This document shows, piece after piece, positions 28,382-35,779 of a DNA stretch of 64,000 bases. The DNA is taken from the NCBI RefSeq assembly GCF_017526105.1, contig NZ_CP071839.1, positions 1,794,501 to 1,858,500 on the forward strand. Direction: 5' to 3'. The notes under the pieces were generated by a model that saw nothing but the letters and a program-made list of their open reading frames with translations, was not told the DNA's origin and searched no databases. Positions within the stretch are counted from its first letter, which is position 1; every line of letters begins with the position of its first letter. This DNA comes from Streptomyces cyanogenus (GTDB taxonomy: Bacteria; Actinomycetota; Actinomycetes; Streptomycetales; Streptomycetaceae). The translations under genes were made by a program, and so were the position numbers.

Positions 28382-28508
28382 GCGCACTGCCTCCCATCCG
28401 GACTTTAACCGTCGGTCCAGGAATTTCACCTGGTCAACCGGCCGCTGGAAGCGACCGGGTCGCGGACTGTAACCGCCGGTTCGGACTTTCACCGACCCCG
28501 GAGTGCGC
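28382..28508 (-). promoter_or_regulatory. FMN riboswitch (RFN element)
   Basis: The minus strand carries all conserved RFN pieces in order: GGTGAAAGTCCGAACCGGCGG, ACAGTCCGCGA, GGTGAAATTCC, ACCGACGGTTAAAGTCCGGAT and GGGAG. The closing P1 stem is GCGCAC with GTGCGC (28503-28508 with 28382-28387). The aptamer ends 165 bases before ribE. It should lower expression of the downstream operon when FMN is plentiful. Confidence 0.95.
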
Positions 28509-28650
28509 TGCTTCTGGTACAGGGCCAGTGTGCCACGCCCCTTACTCGTCCAGGCGGGTGAACGGTGTGGGTTCGCTCACAGTGCGTACCGCTTGTTTCG
28601 CGTGGTGCGACCGTGTCGGCCAACTGGCCGGAACCGGAGGAGCGTTGAGG

Positions 28651-28693
28651 CGGTCCGGACCCATTGACCGCTATGGTCTAGTCCTTTTAGGGT
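28651..28693 (+). promoter_or_regulatory. chitinase-type promoter without a chitinase
   Basis: TTGACC (28664-28669) and TAGGGT (28688-28693) are 18 bases apart. A first repeat GGTCCGGACCCA (28652-28663) and a second TGGTCTAGTCCT (28674-28685) match the chiD promoter repeats; the second is identical to that at 11137. The distance from the second repeat to the -10 (14 bases) is the same in both. The next gene is NmrA-like, not a chitinase. Confidence 0.7.
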
Positions 28694-28700
28694 GCGGACG

Positions 28701-28742
28701 GGCCCGGCGGCGGTGACGACGGCCCTTGCCCTCCGCCGGGCC
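28701..28742. terminator. hairpin just after the orphan chitinase-type promoter
   Basis: A perfect 10-bp stem (GGCCCGGCGG at 28701-28710 with 28733-28742) with a 22-base loop begins eight bases after the -10. It could be a terminator left from a lost gene or a leader structure for the NmrA-like gene. Confidence 0.45.
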
Positions 28743-28853
28743 GCCAGGGTTCCTGGCCGGACCGTGTCACATTTCCGGGGCGCCGTTCCGTCACAGGTGA
28801 CGTGGGGCGCTCCGCCGGGGAGTGCCCCGGTGTCCGAGGGGACGGAGAAAGGC

Positions 28854-29618
28854 ATGACCACGATCCTGGTGACCGGCGGAACCGGAACGCTCGGCCGGCT
28901 CGTCACGCAGCGGCTGCGGGCGGACGGGCAGGAGGTACGGGTGCTCAGCCGGCGCACCCGGCCGTACGCCGTCGACCTGCGCACGGGCGGTGCCGGCCTG
29001 GACGCGGCGCTGGCCGGCGTGGAGACGGTCGTGCACTGCGCGAGCACGCCCCGGGGCGGCGACGAGCAGGCCGCCCGGAATCTGATCGCGGCGGCCCGGC
29101 GGGCGGGGGTGGGGCATCTGGTGTACATCTCCATCGTCGGCGTGGACCGGGTACCGCTCGGCTACTACCGGAGCAAGCTCGCCGTGGAGCGGCTCGTCGA
29201 GGAGTCCGGGCTCGGCTGGACCGTGCTGCGGGCGACCCAGTTCCACGATCTGGTGGTCACGCTGCTCCAGGGCCTGGCCAAGCCGCCGGTGCTGGTGGTT
29301 CCGGCGGGGGTGCCGGACCAGCCGGTCGAGGTGGCCGAGGTGGCCGAACGGCTGGCGGGGCTGGCGCTCGGGGCGCCGGCCGGGCGGGTGCCGGACATGG
29401 CAGGGCCCGAGGTCCGTACGTTCGACTCGCTGGCCCGCGCGTATCTGCGGGCCACGGGCCGGCGACGGCCGGTGGTGCGGGTGCCGCTGGCCGGAAAGAC
29501 GTACCGGGCCTTCCGCGCGGGAGGACATCTGGCGCCGGAGCTGGCGGTGGGCAAGGTGACCTTCGAGGAGTACCTGGAGCGGCGGTTCGGGAAGGGGCCG
29601 GTACAGTCGCCCGCATGA
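28854..29618 (+). CDS. NAD(P)-binding NmrA-like protein
   Basis: A 254-residue short-chain dehydrogenase-like protein of the atypical NmrA/HSCARG group. The Rossmann motif is TGGTGTLG (7-14). The conserved SKLAVERLVEESGLGWTVLRATQF segment contains the lysine of the former YxxxK site (YYRSK). It could be a redox sensor or a small-molecule reductase. ATG 28854 follows GGAGAAAGG. It overlaps the 123-residue gene by four bases. The upstream promoter looks like one taken from a chitinase gene. Confidence 0.8.
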   Translation: MTTILVTGGTGTLGRLVTQRLRADGQEVRVLSRRTRPYAVDLRTGGAGLDAALAGVETVVHCASTPRGGDEQAARNLIAAARRAGVGHLVYISIVGVDRVPLGYYRSKLAVERLVEESGLGWTVLRATQFHDLVVTLLQGLAKPPVLVVPAGVPDQPVEVAEVAERLAGLALGAPAGRVPDMAGPEVRTFDSLARAYLRATGRRRPVVRVPLAGKTYRAFRAGGHLAPELAVGKVTFEEYLERRFGKGPVQSPA

Positions 29619-29986
29619 CGGCACCGGTGATCCGCGCGATCGAGTGGGACGGGACGGCCTGGGACGACCCCACGGCGGACCAACTCCACGATCTGCTGGC
29701 CGACATGAGTCTGACCTGGCGGTACGTCATCGTCGAGCGGCTGGACCGGGAACCTGCCGGGGGGCACTACATGCAGGTGTACCTCAACGACGATCTCAGC
29801 TACCAGGTGGAGTACCGCGAGGGCGGCCCGGACCGGCACTTCCAGGCCCGGGTGCCCCGCGAGAGCGACACGTTCGCCGTCGAGCCCGTGGCCGAGGTGG
29901 TGCAGGCCTGGGCCTTCGGACGACCGGGCTGGCGCGAGGCACTGCCCTGGACCCCGTGGCGGCCACCGGAGCCACCGCGGCCCTGA
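29615..29986 (+). CDS. conserved hypothetical protein
   Basis: A 123-residue soluble protein, rich in Trp and acidic residues (EWDGTAWDDPTADQLHDLLADM, VYLNDDLSYQVEYREGG). I do not recognise the family; the layout resembles small immunity-type proteins, but that is a weak impression. Its start overlaps the NmrA-like stop (ATGA), so the two are translationally coupled. No signal peptide or membrane span. Confidence 0.65.
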   Translation: MTAPVIRAIEWDGTAWDDPTADQLHDLLADMSLTWRYVIVERLDREPAGGHYMQVYLNDDLSYQVEYREGGPDRHFQARVPRESDTFAVEPVAEVVQAWAFGRPGWREALPWTPWRPPEPPRP

Positions 29987-30212
29987 GTTCACCCGCCGGA
30001 CCACTCGGGCGGCGGGCACACTCGTCCTGCGCCCACGCCTGGCGAACAGGCGGCAGCCGGAAGCGGCGGCTCCGAGGCCACCCGCCCGCCGGCGCGGGCC
30101 GCGCGCACACCACACCCGGCGCCCGCTCCCGGGCGGGCGCCACCGCGACCCCGAGGTCACCCACCCGCCGGCCCGGGCGGTGCGAACAACTCGTCCTGCG
30201 CCCGCTCCCGCG
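29985..30212. repeat. degenerate tandem copies of the ROK gene 3' end
   Basis: Three related segments begin with GAG at 29985, 30074 and 30153 (spacing 89 and 79). Each continues with a form of CACCC..CGCCGG..CGGGC and then a form of CTCGTCCTGCGCCC. The third is the real C-terminal coding end of the ROK gene (30157 stop). The first still encodes AQDE...GPAGG-stop on the minus strand. The copies fill the gap between the two convergent genes. Confidence 0.6.
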
Positions 30213-31464
30213 CGGACAGAAGGGCTCCGCGCAGTACGGCCGTGCCGCCGAGGGTGCTCGCGCGCACCTCGGTGACCAGCGGCGACATCCGCCGCAACCG
30301 CTCCTCCACCAGCCCGGCCAGCACCGCTCCGCCGGCCTGCCCCACCTCCCCGCCGAGCACCACACAACCGGGGTCCAGAACGGCCACCACGGAGGCGACA
30401 CCGACAGCGACCCGATCGGCCAGGGCCCGCAGGAAGCGAGCGGCGGGGCCTTCCTCGGGCGCGGTGCCGGCATCCGGCGGTCTGCGTCGGCGCGCAGCGA
30501 CAGAGCCAGGGTCGTCCTGCGCCCCCGCCGACCCGGACCGGCCGGCATCCCCGGGCACCCCGGTCACCTCCGCCACAGCCGCCCGGACCACCTCCGCCGC
30601 CGCCGCGCCGTCCGGTGAAGGCGGGGTCGGGAGGGCGTGCCGGGATGCCAGCGTGAGGATCGCTGCCGCGCCGGTCAGGGAGTGGAAGCCGCCGCCGCAG
30701 TCGGTCGCCGCGGGGAGGGCGTCCGTGCCCGGGACCGGGAGGAAGCCGATCTCGCCGGTGCCGCCGGAGGCCCCGCGGCGCAGGGTGCCGTCCAGGACGA
30801 CCGCGGCGCCGACGCCGTGGCCGAGCCAGAGCAGCACGAAGGTGTCCCGGTCCCGGGCCGCGCCCTCGCTCTGTTCGGCGAGCGCGGCCAGGTTGGTCTC
30901 GTTCTCCACGCTGACCCGGGCGCCGGGCAGCCGGTCCTGGAGGGCGGCGGCCAGGCTGCGGTGCCAGGCGGGCAGTCCCGCGGAGTCGCGCAGGTCACCG
31001 GTGGCGGGGTCGACGAGACCGGGCGCACCGATGCCGACGGTGTGCAGCCGGTCGGCGCCGGCCTCCTTCAGCGCCCGTTCCACCGCCGTCATCGCCTGCT
31101 CCACCGCGGGACCGGTCCCGGTGTCCCCGCCGATCGGCACGGACGTCTCGGCCAGCACCCGCCCGAGCAGGTCGGAGACGAGGACGAGGACCCCCTGGGT
31201 GCGGACGTCGAGCGCGGCGAGGTGGGCGCGGTCGGCGACGATGCCGTAGAGCCGGGCGTTGGGTCCGCGGCGCCGGGCACCGGCCTCGCCGACCACCGTG
31301 ATCAGCCCGGAGGCCGTGAGCCGGTCGACCAGGTCGGCGACCGTCGGCCGGGACAGTCCCGTCAGCTGCTTCAACTGCCCTGCCGTGAGCGGGCCTTCCT
31401 GCTGCAACAGCCGCAGGGCCAGCCGGTCGTTGATGGCCCGGGCGGTACTGGGTGATGCGGGCAT
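30157..31464 (-). CDS. ROK family transcriptional repressor
   Basis: A 435-residue regulator. Residues about 8-65 are a winged helix (LTAGQLKQLTGLSRPTVADLVDRL). The ROK sugar-kinase-like domain follows, with GIGAPGLVD, NETNLAALAE, WLGHGVGAAVVLDG and GEIGFLPVPG. The ROK zinc cluster is not evident, and a Gly/Ser/Arg-rich insert occupies about 310-345. It is divergent from an MFS transporter across a 55-bp palindromic region, so it probably represses that transporter and itself, with a sugar as inducer. Confidence 0.9.
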   Translation of the reverse strand: MPASPSTARAINDRLALRLLQQEGPLTAGQLKQLTGLSRPTVADLVDRLTASGLITVVGEAGARRRGPNARLYGIVADRAHLAALDVRTQGVLVLVSDLLGRVLAETSVPIGGDTGTGPAVEQAMTAVERALKEAGADRLHTVGIGAPGLVDPATGDLRDSAGLPAWHRSLAAALQDRLPGARVSVENETNLAALAEQSEGAARDRDTFVLLWLGHGVGAAVVLDGTLRRGASGGTGEIGFLPVPGTDALPAATDCGGGFHSLTGAAAILTLASRHALPTPPSPDGAAAAEVVRAAVAEVTGVPGDAGRSGSAGAQDDPGSVAARRRRPPDAGTAPEEGPAARFLRALADRVAVGVASVVAVLDPGCVVLGGEVGQAGGAVLAGLVEERLRRMSPLVTEVRASTLGGTAVLRGALLSARERAQDELFAPPGPAGG

Positions 31465-31489
31465 GACGGGATCCTCCCAGATCGCCTGC

Positions 31490-31544
31490 GCTGCAACCGC
31501 TATTTATCAGGCAGGGTTCCTGATAGTTTACGGCGGGTTGCAGC
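31490..31544. promoter_or_regulatory. nested palindromic operator between ROK and MFS genes
   Basis: Inner arms TATCAGG (31505-31511) and CCTGATA (31519-31525) are perfect with a 7-base spacer. Outer arms GCTGCAACC (31490-31498) and GGTTGCAGC (31536-31544) are also perfect, centred two bases away. The place between divergent genes suits the ROK repressor's operator. Confidence 0.7.
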
Positions 31545-31579
31545 TGGCGCGGGGCCGGGCACTCCCGGGGAGGGGCAGC

Positions 31580-32794
31580 ATGGTGAGTGACGTGACGTAC
31601 GCACCCGAGGGGGTCAGGCGCGCCCGGTACGCCGTGGCGGCCGTGTTCGCCGTGCACGGCGCCGTGACCGGCTCGTTCGCGACCCGCGTGCCGTGGGTCC
31701 AGGAACACGCCTCCCTGAGTGCGGGCCAGTTGGGCTTCGCGCTGGCCTTCACGGCGTTCGGCGCCTCCTGCGCGATGCCGCTGGCGGGCCGGATCAGCCA
31801 CCGCTTCGGCAGCCGTACGGCGCTGCGCGGGCTGCTCGCGCTGTGGACGCTGTCCCTGGTGCTGCCGTCGATCGCACCGAACCTGCTCACCCTGTGCCTG
31901 GCGATGTTCACCTACGGCGCGTCCTCGGGCATGGCCGACGTCGCGATGAACGCGCTCGGCGTGGAGGTCGAGCGGCGGCTCGACAAGTCGATCATGTCGG
32001 GTCTGCACGGCCTGTGGAGCGCGGGCGCGCTGACCGGCTCGGCGGCCGGCACCCTCGCCGCGCATCTCGGTGCGGACGCACGCCTGCACTTCGCGCTCGC
32101 CTCGGCCGTCCTCACCCTGCTCGGGTTCGTGGTGTGCGCCTGGGTGCCGGACCTCCAGCCCGCAGAGGACGAGGAACCGCCGCCGCGGTTCGCGCTGCCC
32201 CCGCGCTCGGCGCTCCTGATCGGCGCGGTCGGATTCTGCGCGGTGTTCGCGGAGGGCGCCAGCCTGGACTGGTCGGCGGTCTACCTGCGGGACCGGCTGG
32301 GGGGTTCGGCCGGGCTGGCGGCGGCCTCCACGACCGGGTTCATGCTGACCATGGCGGTGGCCAGGATCGCCGGGGACGCGGTGGTGAACCGTTTCGGCGC
32401 GGTCCGCACCGTGCGGGCCGGCGGGGTCCTGGCCGGGCTGGGCGGTCTGCTGGTGGTGCTCGCCGGCCATCCGGCGGTGGCCATGGCCGGGTTCGGCCTG
32501 ATGGGCCTCGGCATCGCGGTGGTCGTCCCGCTGTGCTTCGCGGCGGCCGGGCACGCCGGCCCCAACCCCAGCCAGGCGATCGCGGGCGTGGCGACCATCA
32601 CCTACACCTCGGGGCTGATCGCGCCGAGCCTGATCGGCGGGGTGGCCCAGGCGACCAGCCTGGTGGTGTCCTTCGCGGTGGTGACGGTGCTGGCCTGCGG
32701 GCTCGCGGCGTTCGCGGGCGTGCTGCGCACCGCCGAGCGCGGTGGCGGCGAGGTCAGCCGGCGGGCTTCAGCAGTTCCCGACCCGCGGCCCTGA
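31580..32794 (+). CDS. MFS transporter
   Basis: A 404-residue permease with about twelve spans. GRISHRFGSRTALRG matches the MFS loop between TM2 and TM3, and GDAVVNRFGAVRTVRAG its repeat in the second half. The FATRVPWVQEHASLS start is typical of the YbjJ-like branch. ATG 31580 follows GGGGAGGGG. Divergence from the ROK repressor suggests sugar-type cargo. It overlaps the convergent thioesterase gene by 41 bases. Confidence 0.85.
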   Translation: MVSDVTYAPEGVRRARYAVAAVFAVHGAVTGSFATRVPWVQEHASLSAGQLGFALAFTAFGASCAMPLAGRISHRFGSRTALRGLLALWTLSLVLPSIAPNLLTLCLAMFTYGASSGMADVAMNALGVEVERRLDKSIMSGLHGLWSAGALTGSAAGTLAAHLGADARLHFALASAVLTLLGFVVCAWVPDLQPAEDEEPPPRFALPPRSALLIGAVGFCAVFAEGASLDWSAVYLRDRLGGSAGLAAASTTGFMLTMAVARIAGDAVVNRFGAVRTVRAGGVLAGLGGLLVVLAGHPAVAMAGFGLMGLGIAVVVPLCFAAAGHAGPNPSQAIAGVATITYTSGLIAPSLIGGVAQATSLVVSFAVVTVLACGLAAFAGVLRTAERGGGEVSRRASAVPDPRP

Positions 32795-33212
32795 AGGTCT
32801 CGCTCCAGGGCGCGGGGCGCAGGGTCTCGGCGTCGAGCCGGACCAGCACCCGGGTGCCGTGGGCGTAGGTCCGGGTCCCGTCGGCCGAGCAGAAGCGGAA
32901 GCCGTAGGTGACTCCGGTGGTGCCGAGCCGTTCCAGCCAGAGGTGGACGGCGTAGGTGCCGGGGCTGGTGACCGGGGCCTCGTAGGTGATGCGCAGTTCC
33001 TTGACCGCGTTGCAGGCGTCGCCGGCCGCCGCCCAGTCGCCGTCGAAGCGGACGCCGTGCCCGTGCCACAGTTCCGCCCACGCGCGCTCCACCATCAGGG
33101 GGTAGCGGGCGTTGTGCAGCAGCCCGAGCGCGTCGAGGTCGTCGAAGTGGACGGTGACGGGAATCAGCCGGCCGTGGGAGACGGCGGGGGCGGTCGGGGC
33201 TTCGGCGGTCAC
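32754..33212 (-). CDS. acyl-CoA thioesterase (hotdog fold)
   Basis: A 152-residue thioesterase of the 4HBT type. HFDDLDALGLLHNARYPLMVERA is the catalytic Asp and helix segment of 4-hydroxybenzoyl-CoA thioesterase-like enzymes. GTG 33212 has AGGAG eight bases upstream. The promoter has a -10 TATGAT next to a CTAAGCG-type palindrome, so a TetR repressor sensing acyl-CoA may control it. The natural substrate is unknown. Confidence 0.85.
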   Translation of the reverse strand: MTAEAPTAPAVSHGRLIPVTVHFDDLDALGLLHNARYPLMVERAWAELWHGHGVRFDGDWAAAGDACNAVKELRITYEAPVTSPGTYAVHLWLERLGTTGVTYGFRFCSADGTRTYAHGTRVLVRLDAETLRPAPWSETFRAAGRELLKPAG

Positions 33213-33262
33213 GGGAAGGGCTCCTGAGCAGCGCGGGCGGGGTGACGACACCCCCGTACCCG

Positions 33263-33284
33263 ATCATACTAAGCGACCGCTCAG
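33263..33284 (-). promoter_or_regulatory. promoter -10 and adjacent TetR-like operator
   Basis: On the minus strand a palindrome CTGAGCG-GT-CGCTTAG (33284-33269, one mismatch) is followed at once by TATGAT (33268-33263), a near-perfect -10. It lies 51 bases upstream of the thioesterase start. The rest of 33285-33526 holds only a TTGACA (33469-33474) that may serve the uracil permease. Confidence 0.55.
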
Positions 33285-33526
33285 GAGCCCGGCGGAGGAG
33301 ACCCGGGACAGCGGGCAGGGCCGGCCGCGACCGCCGCCGACCGGCCCCACCCTGAGCCGGAGTTCCACCGGTACGCGGCGACCGGAGTCGGCGACCCCAC
33401 GCGGTCCGGGACCGGGATCAGACAGCTGAACGTGGTTCACGGGTAAGCCCTCGTGAGCGAAAAGCCGCTTGACACCCCTGACAATGGTTCGGACCTCTTC
33501 ACGTACAGAGAAAGCGAAACCCCACC

Positions 33527-34942
33527 ATGGACCTCGGCGTGCGCTGGAAGCTGCACGGGGACGGGCGCACGCCCGCGCCCGGAGCGGTGGTACGCCCCGA
33601 CGAACGGCTCTCCTGGCCCCGCACCGTGGGCCTGGGCGCCCAGCACGTGGTCGCCATGTTCGGCGCCTCCTTCGTGGCCCCCGTGCTGATGGGCCTGGAC
33701 CCGAACCTGGCGATCATGATGTCCGGCGTGGCGACCATGATCTTCCTGCTCGCCACTCGCGGCCGGGTGCCGAGTTACCTCGGCTGCTCCCTGTCGTTCG
33801 TGGGCGTGGCCGCCGTCATCCGCGCCCAGGGCGGCACCAGCGCGACCGTGACCGGCGCGGTCCTCGTCGTCGGCGTCGTGCTGTTCCTGGTCGGCCTCGC
33901 CGTGCAGCGCTTCGGCGCACGGATCATCCATGCCGCCATGCCGCCGATCGTCACCGGCGCGGTCGTCATGCTGATCGGCTTCAACCTGGCCCCGGTGACC
34001 GCCTCCACCTACTGGCCGCAGGACCAGTGGACGGCCCTGCTCGTCATGCTCTTCACCGGCCTGGCGGTGGTCTGCCTGCGCGGATTCTGGTCCCGGATCG
34101 CGATCTTCCTCGGCCTGGTCTTCGGGTACGGCATCTCCTGGGCGTTCGACCGGATCTTCGGCCGGATCCACTCGATGAGCCCGAGCGGCAAGGTCACCGA
34201 CCACTGGCGGCTGGACCTCTCCGACGTCTCCAAGGCCGACTGGATCGGTCTGCCGCACTTCCACGGGCCGTCCTTCCAGTGGTCGGCGATCCTGGTCGCG
34301 CTGCCGGTGGTCATCGCCCTGGTCGCCGAGAACACGGGGCACGTCAAGGCGGTCGGCGAGATGACCGGCGACCCGCTGGACGACAAGCTCGGCACGGCGA
34401 TCTCGGCGGACGGCGTCGCCTCCGTGCTGTCGACGGCCGTCGGCGGGCCGCCGAACACCACCTACTCGGAGAACATCGGTGTGATGGCCGCGACCCGCGT
34501 CTACTCCACCGCCGCCTACTGGGCCGCCGCCGGGTTCGCGCTGCTCTTCGGCGTGTGCCCGAAGTTCGGCGCGGTCGTCGCCGCGATCCCGGGTGGTGTC
34601 CTCGGCGGCATCACCGTGATCCTCTACGGCATGATCGGCCTGCTCGGCGCGCAGATCTGGCTGCACGCCGGGGTCGACCTGCGCAACCCGCTGAACCTGG
34701 TGCCGGCCGCCGCGGGCATCATCATCGGCGTCGGCAACGTCACCATGAAGTTCACCGACACCTTCTCGCTCAGCGGCATCGCCCTCGGCACCCTGGTCGT
34801 CATCACCGGCTACCACGCGCTGCGCGCCTTCGCCCCGGCCCATCTGAAGCAGCAGCAACCGCTCCTGGACGAGGGCACCTCCGCCTACGACGGGGATGCG
34901 GACGCGGAGGCGGGCACGCAGGCGCCGCGCGCCGAGCCGTAG
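33527..34942 (+). CDS. uraA: uracil/xanthine permease (NCS2 family)
   Basis: A 471-residue nucleobase:cation symporter with about 14 spans. LGAQHVVAMFGASFVAPVL opens the fold. ALVAENTGHVKAVGEMTG in TM8 and GGPPNTTYSENIGV in TM10 are the substrate-site signatures, and GGPPNTTYSENIG points to uracil rather than xanthine. The C-terminus is polar. ATG 33527 lies 52 bases after a TTGACA. Confidence 0.9.
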   Translation: MDLGVRWKLHGDGRTPAPGAVVRPDERLSWPRTVGLGAQHVVAMFGASFVAPVLMGLDPNLAIMMSGVATMIFLLATRGRVPSYLGCSLSFVGVAAVIRAQGGTSATVTGAVLVVGVVLFLVGLAVQRFGARIIHAAMPPIVTGAVVMLIGFNLAPVTASTYWPQDQWTALLVMLFTGLAVVCLRGFWSRIAIFLGLVFGYGISWAFDRIFGRIHSMSPSGKVTDHWRLDLSDVSKADWIGLPHFHGPSFQWSAILVALPVVIALVAENTGHVKAVGEMTGDPLDDKLGTAISADGVASVLSTAVGGPPNTTYSENIGVMAATRVYSTAAYWAAAGFALLFGVCPKFGAVVAAIPGGVLGGITVILYGMIGLLGAQIWLHAGVDLRNPLNLVPAAAGIIIGVGNVTMKFTDTFSLSGIALGTLVVITGYHALRAFAPAHLKQQQPLLDEGTSAYDGDADAEAGTQAPRAEP

Positions 34943-35018
34943 CCCGGGGTTCCCCCGTTCCGGCGAAGCACCGGGCCGGTCGGCACGCCGGCCGGCCCCG
35001 GGCTGGGACCCTTCCCCC

Positions 35019-35705
35019 ATGGTCCAGCCGGTACACCTCACCGCCCCCGTCGACGCCGTCGTCGCGCGGATGCGCGCGCTGGACGCGGCCCTGCCCGCAC
35101 GGGACGGTGTCGCCGTGTTCAACCGCGTCTACCTCGCCGTCACCGAGGAGATCGACCGCCGCCTCGACGCCGGGGAGTTCCCGGACCCGCGCGCGGCCGC
35201 CGCGCTGGACGTACGGTTCGCCGAGCGGTACCTGGCCGCGGTCGACGCGGCGGCCGCCGACCGCCGCCCGCCCGCCTGCTGGCGGCCGCTGTTCCAGCTC
35301 CGCCGCCATCCCGGCGTCCGGCCGCTGCAGTTCGCGCTGGCCGGTATCAACGCCCACATCGGGCACGACCTGGCGCTGGCCGTGATCGACGCCTGCCGGA
35401 CACTCGGCTGCGAACCGGCCGACCTGGAGGACGAGTTCGACCACGTGGGCGATCTGCTCGTGTCGCTGGAGGAACGCATCCGCGAGGATCTGATGCCGGG
35501 CCCCGACCTGCTCCAGATCGCCGACCCGCTCACCCATCTGCTGGGCTCGTGGAGCCTGGAGCGGGCGCGGGACGCGACCTGGGCGGCGGCCCGGGCGCTG
35601 TGGGCGCTGCGGACTTGCGCCGACGTGGCCGAGGAGTTCACCGAACGGCTGGACGCCGCGGTGGGATTCGCGGGCCGGATGCTGCTCACACCGCTCGCCG
35701 GCTGA
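35019..35705 (+). CDS. DUF5995 family protein
   Basis: A 228-residue all-helical protein. The conserved NRVYLAVTEEI, FAERYLAAVD, FALAGINAHIGHDLALAVID and DPLTHLLGSWSLERARDATW segments match the DUF5995 family, common in actinobacteria, with no known function. The His pair in NAHIGHD could bind metal. It follows the uracil permease by 76 bases in the same direction and ends at a strong terminator. Confidence 0.8.
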   Translation: MVQPVHLTAPVDAVVARMRALDAALPARDGVAVFNRVYLAVTEEIDRRLDAGEFPDPRAAAALDVRFAERYLAAVDAAAADRRPPACWRPLFQLRRHPGVRPLQFALAGINAHIGHDLALAVIDACRTLGCEPADLEDEFDHVGDLLVSLEERIREDLMPGPDLLQIADPLTHLLGSWSLERARDATWAAARALWALRTCADVAEEFTERLDAAVGFAGRMLLTPLAG

Positions 35706-35726
35706 ACGGGGCACCGGATTGGAAAA

Positions 35727-35764
35727 GGCGCGGGCGGCCGGAGTCCGGTCCGGCCGCCCGCGCC
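35727..35764. terminator. bidirectional terminator before davB
   Basis: A perfect 16-bp stem (35727-35742 with 35749-35764) with a six-base loop lies between two convergent genes. It is the longest perfect stem found here. Confidence 0.9.
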
Positions 35765-35779
35765 TCGTTCTCTCCCGGG

